From Thalassospira sp. MCCC 1A03138 (GTDB lineage: Bacteria > Pseudomonadota > Alphaproteobacteria > Rhodospirillales > Thalassospiraceae): DNA of 64,000 nucleotides. The position numbers and the translations under genes were made by a program. The notes beneath the pieces are model-generated. The model did no database searches. It was not told where the DNA came from and saw only the letters and a program-made list of their open reading frames with translations. Within the stretch, counting starts at the first letter, position 1; every line of letters starts with the position of its first letter. The stretch covers positions 186,001-250,000 of the forward strand of contig NZ_JFJY01000004.1 of the NCBI RefSeq assembly GCF_002115785.1. Direction: 5' to 3'. This document shows, in pieces, positions 1 through 7,521 of this stretch.

Positions 1-464
1 CTGGCGACATCTATCCGGCACTTGAACTCGGCACGATTGACGCGACCGAATTCTCCATGCCGGCGATCGACCTTAAACTGGGCTTCCATCAGGTCGCCAA
101 ATACTACTACTTCCCGGGCTGGCATCAGCAGTCCACCTTCTTCGATCTCATGATCAACAAGGAGAAGTGGGACGGTCTTGACAAAACCCAGCAGGCACAG
201 ATCGAAGCCGTCTGCAACGACAACCTGGCTTATGGTTTCGCCGAAGGTGAAGCAATCCAGTTCTCGGCCCTGAAAGAACTTCAGGAAAAAGGCGTGAACA
301 TCAAGAAATGGTCGCCTGAAATGCTTGATGCCATGCGTGGTGCATGGGAAGAGGTTGCAGGCGAACTTTCTGCGCAGGATGCGGACTTCAAAGAAGCCTA
401 TGACAGCCTGCAGGGCTTCCGTGCCAACTACAAAATCTGGAAAGACATCGGATATCTCGATTAA
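1..464 (+). CDS. TRAP transporter substrate-binding protein, DctP type (3' part)
   Basis: This is the C-terminal part of a periplasmic TRAP solute receptor. The reading frame is open from base 3, so the start lies outside the window. The visible segment begins GDIYPALELGTIDATEFSMP, which is the typical DctP-family region where the ligand-contacting helix follows a GTIDA/E motif. The rest is the mixed helical C-terminal lobe ending DIGYLD. The family delivers carboxylate-containing ligands to a DctQ/DctM permease in the inner membrane. Both permease genes follow on the same strand after 114 bp, which supports one operon. The ligand cannot be read from this fragment; 2-oxo acids (TakP-like) are one possibility only. 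Confidence 0.9.
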   Translation, partial: GDIYPALELGTIDATEFSMPAIDLKLGFHQVAKYYYFPGWHQQSTFFDLMINKEKWDGLDKTQQAQIEAVCNDNLAYGFAEGEAIQFSALKELQEKGVNIKKWSPEMLDAMRGAWEEVAGELSAQDADFKEAYDSLQGFRANYKIWKDIGYLD

Positions 465-578
465 TCTTTCCCGGTCCTGATGCGACCTTGTGTCGGACCA
501 CAAAAAAGTCTCGGCAAGGCCGGGCGCCAATGGCCCCGGCCTTGACCGCGATTAAGAAAAGACCCGGGAGGCTTTTTA

Positions 579-1169
579 ATGGAAGCGCTACTAAAACTGA
601 GTGACGGCATTGATGCCATCGTTTCCCGTATCGGGAAATGGGCCGCCCTGCTCGCCATTCCGCTGATGCTGACGATCATGTTTGACGTGATCCAGCGTAA
701 ATTCGGCGGTCAGGGTTCCATCAAGCTGCAGGAACTGGAATGGCATCTCCATACCGGCCTGTTCATGCTGTGTTTCGGTTTTGGCTATATTCGTGACTCT
801 CATGTCCGTATCGAACTGATCCGTGACAATCTGCGCCCGCGCACACGCGCCATCGTCGAGATGATCGGCGCGATTATCTGCATTCTGCCGTTCTGCGCAC
901 TGGTGATTTATTTTGGTTATGATTTTGTCCTTCGATCCTTCGAAAACCACGAAGTCTCTGCCTCGACCACGGGGCTGACCCATCGCTGGCTCATCAAATC
1001 AACCATCCCCATCGGCTTCGGCCTTCTCGCCATGGCCGGTTTTTCGGTCTTCCTGAAATGCTATGTCTTTGTGTTCGGCCCTAGCAACCTGCGCAGCCGT
1101 GCGGGTCACTATGTCGGCGCAACACATCACGCAGACCTTGGCAACAAAGCCGCCAGGCTCAAAGACTGA
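579..1169 (+). CDS. TRAP transporter small permease, DctQ type
   Basis: 196-residue inner-membrane protein with four hydrophobic segments (about residues 22-42, 52-70, 88-112 and 135-160). The conserved SHVRIEL motif after the second helix is typical of DctQ subunits. The family pairs with the large permease in a sodium-dependent TRAP complex. A GGGAGG ribosome binding site lies 8-9 bases before the ATG. It sits between the binding-protein gene and dctM, in the usual dctP-dctQ-dctM order. It is the normal length for a small subunit. Confidence 0.93.
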   Translation: MEALLKLSDGIDAIVSRIGKWAALLAIPLMLTIMFDVIQRKFGGQGSIKLQELEWHLHTGLFMLCFGFGYIRDSHVRIELIRDNLRPRTRAIVEMIGAIICILPFCALVIYFGYDFVLRSFENHEVSASTTGLTHRWLIKSTIPIGFGLLAMAGFSVFLKCYVFVFGPSNLRSRAGHYVGATHHADLGNKAARLKD

Positions 1170-1192
1170 TTGCGGAACGGGGATAATTCCAA

Positions 1193-2584
1193 ATGGAAAA
1201 CTTCTATATCGAAGACTGGTTTCCGCTGATCATGTTTGCCTCGCTGGGCATTCTGGTCTTCTCGGGGCTGCCGGTCGCATTCGTCATTTCGGGCATCGGG
1301 ATCGCCTTTGGCTTCCTTGGCATGGCCTATGACGTCTTCTCATTCATTGAATTCTTCAACATCGTATCGCGCATCTGGGGTGGCATCGCCGAAAACATGG
1401 TGATGGTTGCCGTTCCGATGTTCATCTATATGGGCACGATGCTGGAAAAAAGCGGCGTTGCCGAAGACCTGCTTGAATGCCTGAACGTGCTGATGCGCAA
1501 GGTTCCCGGTGGTCTGGCACTTTCGGTTACCCTGATGGGTACGATTATGGCCGCCACCACCGGCATCATCGGTGCATCGGTTGTGATGATGACCCTGCTT
1601 GCCCTGCCGGTCATGCTGCGCCGTAATTATGATCCATCGCTTGCGACCGGGACGATTGCCGCATCGGGAACGCTCGGCATTCTGATCCCGCCAAGCATCA
1701 TGCTGGTTCTGATGTCCGACCTTCTGTCGGTATCGGTCGGCAACCTGTTTCTGGCGGCGATCATTCCGGGTTTGCTGCTGGCGTCACTTTATACGATCTA
1801 TATCTTTGTGCGTTGCCAGATGCAGCCGCATCTTGCCCCGCCCCTGCCTGATGCTGAAGCCGTCCATGGCATGGATATGGTACGCATGATGCTGCGCAGC
1901 TTCATCCCGCCGGTCTTCCTGATTGTTCTGGTGCTGGGCTCGATCTTTGCCGGTTTTGCCACCCCGACCGAGGCCGCAGGCGTTGGTGCGGTTGGTGCGA
2001 CCTTCCTGGCACTGGTCAAGGGCCGCCTGAAATGGGATGTGCTTAAGGACGTCTGCGAACGGTCGGCTTTGACCGGCGCCATGCTGTTCTTCCTGTTTGC
2101 CGGTGCAACCGTCTTCTCCTATGTGTTCCGTTCACTGGGCGGTGATGATCTGGTTGTTGATCTGGTCGACAGCGCCGGCCTTGGCGCATGGGGCGTTCTG
2201 TTCCTGCTGATGCTGATCGTGTTCATACTTGGCTTCTTCTTCGACTGGGTCGAAATCACCCTGATCGTGTTGCCGATCTTTGCCCCGGTCATTGCACAGC
2301 TTGATTTTGGTGATCACCTTGCCGTTGCCGGCATTGGCCCGACCGAGACACAGGTACTGACCTGGTTTGCCGTCATGGTTGCGGTCAACCTGCAAACCAG
2401 CTTCCTGACACCGCCCTTCGGGTTTGCCCTGTTCTATCTTAAGGGCGTCGCACCGAAATCGATCACCATCCAGCAGATTTACAAAGGCATCATTCCCTTT
2501 GTCATCCTGCAGGTGATCGGGCTGTTGCTGGTGATGTATTTCCCGGAACTGGCGCTGTGGATGCCAAATACCATTCTTGAATAG
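1193..2584 (+). CDS. TRAP transporter large permease, DctM type
   Basis: 463-residue integral membrane protein of normal family length. It has about twelve hydrophobic segments and the recurrent DctM signatures GASVVMMTLLALPVM, SGTLGILIPPSIMLV and FATPTEAAGVGAVGA. It forms the sodium-coupled translocation channel for the ligand handed over by the binding protein encoded upstream. It starts 23 bp after dctQ and is followed at once by an intrinsic terminator, so it is the last gene of this operon. Confidence 0.95.
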   Translation: MENFYIEDWFPLIMFASLGILVFSGLPVAFVISGIGIAFGFLGMAYDVFSFIEFFNIVSRIWGGIAENMVMVAVPMFIYMGTMLEKSGVAEDLLECLNVLMRKVPGGLALSVTLMGTIMAATTGIIGASVVMMTLLALPVMLRRNYDPSLATGTIAASGTLGILIPPSIMLVLMSDLLSVSVGNLFLAAIIPGLLLASLYTIYIFVRCQMQPHLAPPLPDAEAVHGMDMVRMMLRSFIPPVFLIVLVLGSIFAGFATPTEAAGVGAVGATFLALVKGRLKWDVLKDVCERSALTGAMLFFLFAGATVFSYVFRSLGGDDLVVDLVDSAGLGAWGVLFLLMLIVFILGFFFDWVEITLIVLPIFAPVIAQLDFGDHLAVAGIGPTETQVLTWFAVMVAVNLQTSFLTPPFGFALFYLKGVAPKSITIQQIYKGIIPFVILQVIGLLLVMYFPELALWMPNTILE

Positions 2585-2602
2585 GCTTATGTCTGTCACA
2601 TC

Positions 2603-2632
2603 AAAGGCACCGTGCAAACGGTGCCTTTTTTG
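2603..2632 (+). terminator. Rho-independent terminator of the first TRAP operon
   Basis: The perfect 8-bp stem GGCACCGT/ACGGTGCC with a GCAA loop is followed by six T. It lies about 20 bp after the dctM stop. Confidence 0.88.
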
Positions 2633-2653
2633 TTTCCATCCCCTGCAACCCAA

Positions 2654-2679
2654 AGAAAAACCGCCCCGACAGGGCGGCT
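2654..2679 (-). terminator. Rho-independent terminator of the DUF2336 gene
   Basis: The stem CCGCCC/GGGCGG with a five-base loop reads into TTTTT on the minus strand. It lies about 30 bp past the stop of the minus-strand gene ending at 2710 and back to back with the dctM terminator. Confidence 0.8.
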
Positions 2680-2709
2680 GTAATCTTTAATGTCCAAAGG
2701 GATGCCGGA

Positions 2710-3849
2710 CTATTGCTGCGGCAGGTTCCGCTCGCTTGGCAATTGCAGCATACGGCCCATCAGGTAATCGACATCGTCTGAATCGAATTCGACACCAAGA
2801 TCACCATACTGGGTCAGAACCCGTTCAATCATCCGGCGTGAATAGCGTTCCCGATCACGTTCCCCGCCATCAAGGTCGGTTTCACGCGCAACTTCTATGG
2901 CCGCGCGAATGCCCGGGAAGAAATGTTTGGGCATGTCAGCCTTGTTGTAAATCGCTTCAAGCCCGAACGGGCCGCTATCATGGATCAGAATGCGGGTATT
3001 GATCAGTGACACCCCGGCACGGCGCGCAAGGGCGGCTTCGAAAAAGGCAACATCGCCCATGCAAAGCGCACGCAGGATTAGACCGCTGGTCAGACGGTTG
3101 TTGGTGTGAAGATGTTCAACCAGAAGCTCGACATCGCGTTCTTCCGCGCCATCCCCCAGAAGGCCGATGGTCGCACTTTCCTGCGACTGGGTCATGACCG
3201 CATTCACGATCCCCTCAGGGATGTGGCCGCGCGCAATCAGTTCGGATCGCATCCGGTCAGACACCAGCGTCACCAGCCGTTCGGCAATCGTGATCGGCAG
3301 ATGGTTGCGTTCGATCATCGGCTTTTGGATGCGCTCGTTCTCGCCGAATTCATCCACAACCTTTTGCAGCGAATGTTCGCTGATCTGTGCGCCGTCATTC
3401 GAAATCAGATCGACCATCACGTCTTCATGACCGATATCGACAAGAGTTGCCGAAACGATTTCCGACACATGCGGACGCGATGCGATGGCACGCTGTTTTT
3501 CAACACTGTCGGCATTGTCACCGATAATGTCGACCAGATCCTCGTCATTGAGAACTTCGGAAAATTTCAGGATCGGCAGGGCCACATCATCGACATCGCG
3601 TGCAAGGGTCGCGGCAACATCGTGGGGCACAAGCGGAGTCTGCTTAAGGTTCTTGGCCAGCGCCTTGCGCACACGCACTTCCGCGTCACGCACCATCAGC
3701 CGGAAAATATCCTCGGCAAGAATGCGTTCGCTGTCACTCAGGCTTTCAGCAGAAAATTCACGGCTGATTTTCTCGGCCGTTTCGGCACGATTCTTCCCGG
3801 AAGGATCCTGGATCAGATTGTTAAGATCTTCTTTGGTTATACGCGGCAA
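2710..3849 (-). CDS. DUF2336 domain-containing protein
   Basis: 379-residue soluble protein, rich in helices with HEAT-like periodicity across its length. It matches the alphaproteobacterial DUF2336 family (ERILAEDIFRLMVRDAEVRVRKAL early; LMGRMLQLP at the end). The function of the family is not established. The start codon appears to be TTG: no ATG is in frame nearby, and GGGAG lies 7 bases before the TTG at 3849. It stands alone, divergent from the cytochrome c gene across 266 bp. Confidence 0.8.
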   Translation of the reverse strand: MPRITKEDLNNLIQDPSGKNRAETAEKISREFSAESLSDSERILAEDIFRLMVRDAEVRVRKALAKNLKQTPLVPHDVAATLARDVDDVALPILKFSEVLNDEDLVDIIGDNADSVEKQRAIASRPHVSEIVSATLVDIGHEDVMVDLISNDGAQISEHSLQKVVDEFGENERIQKPMIERNHLPITIAERLVTLVSDRMRSELIARGHIPEGIVNAVMTQSQESATIGLLGDGAEERDVELLVEHLHTNNRLTSGLILRALCMGDVAFFEAALARRAGVSLINTRILIHDSGPFGLEAIYNKADMPKHFFPGIRAAIEVARETDLDGGERDRERYSRRMIERVLTQYGDLGVEFDSDDVDYLMGRMLQLPSERNLPQQ

Positions 3850-4041
3850 TGGAGTTCTCCCGGCACGCTAAGCAATCGGCTGCCAACCATTTGTAATTCT
3901 TTATACACCGTAGGGCCGATTGACTAAACGCAAATTATTCAGTTCCTGCATGTGGTAAATGTCGTGTCGAATTCGGGAAACTCAACAGTAAGCCGATCTT
4001 TTTTAACGAAAAGCGAATTTTTGCTTCTGTTTATGTTTTTC

Positions 4042-4057
4042 GGTTCACTTGTGAACC
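4042..4057. promoter_or_regulatory. 16-bp inverted repeat upstream of the cytochrome c gene
   Basis: GGTTCAC-TT-GTGAACC is a perfect 7-bp palindrome with a 2-bp centre. It lies about 58 bp before the cytochrome c ATG, inside the divergent promoter region shared with the DUF2336 gene. It could be an operator; which protein binds it is unknown. Confidence 0.4.
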
Positions 4058-4115
4058 AACCAACGACACAATGTAGTGGGGACCCTACCACCGCAGACCA
4101 AGAGAGGCCCGCAAT

Positions 4116-4511
4116 ATGAATTGGACCAAAACGCTTACCATCGCCGCCACTCTGGCCGTACTCGGCATGGCACCGGCAATGGCTGGTGATGCCGAAAAAG
4201 GCGAAAAAGTTTTCAAGAAATGCGCTGCCTGCCACAGCATTGAAGCCGGCCAGAACAAGGTCGGCCCATCGCTGGCGGGTGCGTTCGGCGCACAATGTGG
4301 CCATGTCGCCGACTTTAAATACGGCAAAGGCTATCAGGCTGCTTGTGAAAAAGGTTTCACCATCGATGAAGCCTTCCTGGTTGATTATCTTCAGGATCCG
4401 TCAGCCAAGCTTAGCGAAATCTCGGGTTCGAAAGAACGCTCGAAGATGACCTTCAAGCTGAAAAAAGAAGACGAAATTGCCGATGTCATCGAATATCTGA
4501 AAGCGCACTAA
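4116..4511 (+). CDS. Periplasmic c-type cytochrome (cytochrome c2/class I like)
   Basis: 131 residues with a signal peptide cleaved after AMA (about residue 23). There is one haem site, C36-A-A-C39-H40, and a likely axial methionine, M111, in SKMTF. This is the class I layout of small soluble electron carriers. A second pair of cysteines, C61 and C77, lies in the loop between the haem site and the methionine; it could form a disulphide, which is not usual for c2. It is a monocistronic gene with an inverted repeat upstream and a strong terminator downstream. The partner enzyme cannot be told from context. Confidence 0.9.
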   Translation: MNWTKTLTIAATLAVLGMAPAMAGDAEKGEKVFKKCAACHSIEAGQNKVGPSLAGAFGAQCGHVADFKYGKGYQAACEKGFTIDEAFLVDYLQDPSAKLSEISGSKERSKMTFKLKKEDEIADVIEYLKAH

Positions 4512-4536
4512 ACCTTTCGATATCCGGTACCGGAAT

Positions 4537-4572
4537 AAAAAACGGCCAGTGCTTCTGCATTGGCCGTTTTCA
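4537..4572. terminator. Bidirectional terminator between convergent genes
   Basis: The hairpin ACGGCCAGTGC/GCATTGGCCGT (one G-T pair) has a TTCT loop, A-rich 5' and TTTT 3'. It serves the cytochrome gene on plus and the 246-residue gene on minus. Confidence 0.85.
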
Positions 4573-4586
4573 TGCGTGCAAAGATA

Positions 4587-5327
4587 TCACGCTGCGGCGC
4601 GTCGCCGACCAAGTTCCTCGGTGATCGCGCGGATTTGCTCCTCGACCCGGATGTCAATGGTCGATGTCACTTCCAGGTCGCGATCTTCGTAAACATCGCG
4701 GTCAGGATACTTTTCACGCCATTCGTTGATTGCCACATCACGCAGGCGGATCAGCTGTTCGATTTGCGGCCGATACAAAAAGATCATCCCCGATATCCAG
4801 CGATTTACCGGCCAGGATGGTTGCGCATGATCAATGATGAAGTTTTCGAGCATATTGATCACGGTTTCGCCGTCATACCAGACTTCGCCGGTCACCCAGC
4901 GGTTGGTGGTGAACAGACGCTGGGCAAAACCGTATTCATCCATCGATACCGCAACCAGGTGCGACAGCGCGTCATTTGGCCCTTCGGGATAGTCAAATCC
5001 CTCAATCGGTACCGGCTTTGACCCGGACGGCATACCGCGCGGCCGCAGGAAGGTATGGAAATGTCCATGCTCGTTCCAACTGCGCTGTTCGTCTTTGGGA
5101 TGGGCATGATAATAAAACTGGGCGTGCGAATTGCGGTCATACACATCCCCTTCGGGATAATGCGTCCATTCATAAAAAGGCCCCGCCGTCTTGATCAGTT
5201 CACCGACAACATTATCGCCTGTCACCGTCAAGACCCGGTGGCATTCCATAACATCGCGTCCCGCAGTCAGCATCCGTTCAAGCCGTCCGGTCGGAAGCGA
5301 TGTCCAGTCAATTGCAATTCCGGTCAT
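4587..5327 (-). CDS. Conserved protein, DUF6969-like
   Basis: 246-residue soluble protein without signal peptide or membrane helices. It has two histidine-rich stretches, YYHAHP (H74, H76) and EHGHFH (H87, H89, H91), followed by FLRPRGMP. The histidines suggest metal binding, but this is inference. It resembles proteins annotated as DUF6969; that family name is from memory and unchecked. It shares a bidirectional terminator with the cytochrome gene and has no operon partner, so no pathway can be assigned. Confidence 0.6.
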   Translation of the reverse strand: MTGIAIDWTSLPTGRLERMLTAGRDVMECHRVLTVTGDNVVGELIKTAGPFYEWTHYPEGDVYDRNSHAQFYYHAHPKDEQRSWNEHGHFHTFLRPRGMPSGSKPVPIEGFDYPEGPNDALSHLVAVSMDEYGFAQRLFTTNRWVTGEVWYDGETVINMLENFIIDHAQPSWPVNRWISGMIFLYRPQIEQLIRLRDVAINEWREKYPDRDVYEDRDLEVTSTIDIRVEEQIRAITEELGRRRAAA

Positions 5328-5466
5328 TCCAACACCAGTAACCTTGCGATGAGAATCCTATCCGCAGCGGCAGAAATAACCCGTCCATGGCCATGACGGC
5401 CAATTAATCCCGTTCAAGAATTAGTGATTCTGTCACAATGTGCAAGCCTGCTTCGAAAACAGGCCG

Positions 5467-6336
5467 CTATTCATGCATCAACCGAAATCCGATAAGGATA
5501 TGCTGCATATGTTCCGGCCTGCCATGGCGGGCGGCGGGGCGGCAAACACCGCATCCCCGATCATCCCAAGATCCGCCCTTAACAATACGGTATCCGGCTT
5601 GCAAACTGGTGGCCGTCCATTCAAACACCTGCCCCGCCCCGTCATACAGCCCATAAGGCCCCGGTTCGAACTGCCCCACCGGGACGGTATCAAACGGGCC
5701 GCGATCGGCACTGTTCAATTGCAGCGGATCATAAATATTTCCCCAGGGATAGAAAATGCCGTCCGCACCGCGAACCGCCTTCTCCCAATAGATTTCTTCG
5801 GGGATTCGCCACTTGATGCCGGTTTTCAAACTTAGCCAGATGGCATAATCCTGGGCATCACGCCACGACACCAGAACAACCGGATGATTGCCCTTGCCAC
5901 GCGGCGGCTCGCCATTCTGCCACGCAAACGGACGGGTCGCGTCATATCCGTAAATCAGACCAAGACTTTCCCAGTCTTCCTCGCTGATATCAGGCGCTTC
6001 ACGACCGGTATCCCGGACAAAGGCGGCATACTGATCATTGGTGACCGGCGTTTTCATGATGAAATAGTCGGGCAGATAAATGTGCCATTTATCGACTTCA
6101 ACATCGTACCAGCGATTCCGGCGGCTGATGTCATGGCCATAGACCTGCTCATCAATCTGATAGGCATATTGCCGTTCAATCGCATCCGATCCCTGAAAGA
6201 ACCAACCGGCCGGAATTTCCGCCACATCAGCATAGGGTACATCCGCGGACTGCGCCCGCACAGAACCGGGCAACGACATCGCGGCCAAAACGGCCGCAAA
6301 AAGACCGCCGATCATGTGACTCTGCTGTTTTTTCAT
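5467..6336 (-). CDS. Secreted formylglycine-generating-enzyme-fold (SUMF1/FGE-sulfatase) protein
   Basis: 289 residues with a signal peptide (cleavage near AQS, residue 30), so it is probably periplasmic. The FGE-sulfatase fold is recognised from FIMKTPVTNDQYAAF, NHPVVLVSWRDAQDYAIWL, IPEEIYWEKAVRGADG..PWGN and the C-terminal KGGSWDD..GFRL block. The family includes formylglycine-generating enzymes, PvdO and EgtB. Near the end C262 and C265 sit in DRGCGVCRPAARHGRP. True copper FGEs carry an active cysteine pair in about this place with a different spacing, so catalysis of the FGE type is uncertain. It is transcribed away from the Cys-repeat gene at 6673 across a shared 336-bp region. Confidence 0.82.
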   Translation of the reverse strand: MKKQQSHMIGGLFAAVLAAMSLPGSVRAQSADVPYADVAEIPAGWFFQGSDAIERQYAYQIDEQVYGHDISRRNRWYDVEVDKWHIYLPDYFIMKTPVTNDQYAAFVRDTGREAPDISEEDWESLGLIYGYDATRPFAWQNGEPPRGKGNHPVVLVSWRDAQDYAIWLSLKTGIKWRIPEEIYWEKAVRGADGIFYPWGNIYDPLQLNSADRGPFDTVPVGQFEPGPYGLYDGAGQVFEWTATSLQAGYRIVKGGSWDDRGCGVCRPAARHGRPEHMQHILIGFRLMHE

Positions 6337-6672
6337 TGTCTGTTCCGGTCTCCGTGATGGCTGTTCTCACGGTTTATTCAACCGTACGCCATGCTCCGCT
6401 CCCCGTATCCCTGATTTCTTAAATGCGTAAAATCTATCGATTTTTCAATCGTTTTGATACCAAAGCATAAAAAATCAAACATAAATTGTTCGCCACTCAT
6501 TCAACCTTGGGCATCTTTTGACCGCTTCTCTCACACGGCTCTCTCACACAACAGTGAAACCATGTGACGTTCCGGGCGACCTGATTTGGCGCATATTGGC
6601 CTGCATCGGACGAAAAACATTCAACGTCCCTACCGTCAGATCGAAATGAACGCTTAATCAGTGAGGCAATCA
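6337..6672. other. 336-bp divergent promoter region, no gene seen
   Basis: This region separates the FGE-fold gene (minus) from the Cys-repeat gene (plus). The part at 6410-6490 is A/T-rich with runs of A and T. No ORF with a ribosome binding site is seen. AAC and CGTC elements 15 bp apart near 6618-6640 could be an ECF-type promoter for the Cys-repeat gene, but the match is weak. Confidence 0.4.
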
Positions 6673-6993
6673 ATGTCCAAAAAATCCAGCTTCTTCTCCC
6701 AGTCGGCCCTGATCCCCGCGATTGCCGTTGGCGCCGGCCTTGCCATCGCGGCCCCGATGGCAATGGCAGCCCCGCTTCCGACACCGACCGCCGAAGTCGC
6801 GACGTGCACAGCCAATCCTTGCGCGGCCAACCCCTGTGCCGCAAACCCCTGTGCCGCAAACCCGTGCGCGGCCAAAAAGGTCGTCAATCCCTGCAGCCCG
6901 TGCGCAGCCAACCCTTGTGCTGCAAATCCTTGCGCGGCGGCTAACCCCTGCGCTGCCAATCCGTGTGCGGCAAATCCCTGTGCTGCCAAATAA
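6673..6993 (+). CDS. Secreted Cys-repeat protein with tandem Asn-Pro-Cys-Ala-Ala units
   Basis: 106-residue small protein. Residues 1 to about 34 form a signal peptide ending APMAMA. The mature part has a short Pro/Thr linker and then low-complexity repeats: ten NPC units in two blocks split by AKKVVNPCSPC, with 12 cysteines in all. The codons of the repeats differ (AAT or AAC, four Pro codons, TGC or TGT), so the repeat is old and kept at protein level. GAGG lies 7 bases before the ATG at 6673; the upstream GTG at 6661 overlaps that site and is less likely. I do not recognise a named family. Metal binding, or a substrate for Cys modification, are possibilities. It is followed by a strong terminator. 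Confidence 0.8.
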   Translation: MSKKSSFFSQSALIPAIAVGAGLAIAAPMAMAAPLPTPTAEVATCTANPCAANPCAANPCAANPCAAKKVVNPCSPCAANPCAANPCAAANPCAANPCAANPCAAK

Positions 6994-7021
6994 CCGGGCC
7001 GATCCGTCGCCCTGACCATGC

Positions 7022-7056
7022 AAAAGGGGCAGTGCTTTTGGCGCTGCCCCTTTTCA
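7022..7056. terminator. Bidirectional terminator after the Cys-repeat gene
   Basis: The hairpin AAAAGGGGCAG..GC / GC..CTGCCCCTTTT lies between the convergent Cys-repeat gene and the universal stress gene. Confidence 0.87.
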
Positions 7057-7078
7057 TGTCTGTCCGGAACGATAGCAA

Positions 7079-7507
7079 TCAGTCGCGAACCACCATCACC
7101 GAACAATCGGCATGGCGCACAACGCGTGCGGCGTTCGGCCCCAGAAGGTAATCCTTCAATTCGGGGCGGTGTGCCCCAATGACGATCAGATCGCAATTGG
7201 TCTTTTTCGCCATTTTCAGGATCACTTCATAAACCGTCCCCTGGCCCACGATATGCTGAACCTTAAGGTCGGACGGAATATGTTCGGAAACGAACTGGTG
7301 CAGTCTTTCGTTATAGGCATCAAGAACCTTTTTCTCGTAACCCTTGGGGAAAAACTGCCCGACCATCGACATCCCGACCGTGGGAACCACGGTCAGGACA
7401 TGAAGGCGCGCATTGAATGCCTGGGCTTGCTTGATTGCAACCGGAATGGCTTTTTTCCAGGACAGATCGTGATCAAGATCCACTGTAACCAGAATATCCT
7501 TATACAT
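7079..7507 (-). CDS. Universal stress protein (UspA family), TRAP-associated
   Basis: 142 residues covering one Usp domain: MYKDILVTVDLDHD at the start and the nucleotide-site pattern GAHRPELKDYLLGPNAARVV near the end, which corresponds to the ATP-binding G-x2-G-x9-G loop in slightly altered form. AGGAGG lies 9 bases before the ATG. It lies 14 bp after the fused TRAP permease gene. A TRAP-linked Usp, TeaD of Halomonas, is known to regulate the ectoine TRAP transporter TeaABC, so a role in tuning this TAXI transporter is a reasonable inference. Confidence 0.88.
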   Translation of the reverse strand: MYKDILVTVDLDHDLSWKKAIPVAIKQAQAFNARLHVLTVVPTVGMSMVGQFFPKGYEKKVLDAYNERLHQFVSEHIPSDLKVQHIVGQGTVYEVILKMAKKTNCDLIVIGAHRPELKDYLLGPNAARVVRHADCSVMVVRD

Positions 7508-7521
7508 GGACTTGGCCCTCC

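Noticed and set aside
6810-6993. Tandem DNA repeat that could be mistaken for a CRISPR array
   Set aside because: Units are 15 bp, in frame, with only synonymous changes and no spacers.
6654-7196. Minus-strand frame with repeated AAQGFAAQGL units opposite the Cys-repeat gene
   Set aside because: The repeats only reflect the Asn-Pro-Cys repeats read backwards; the plus strand has the signal peptide, ribosome binding site and terminator.
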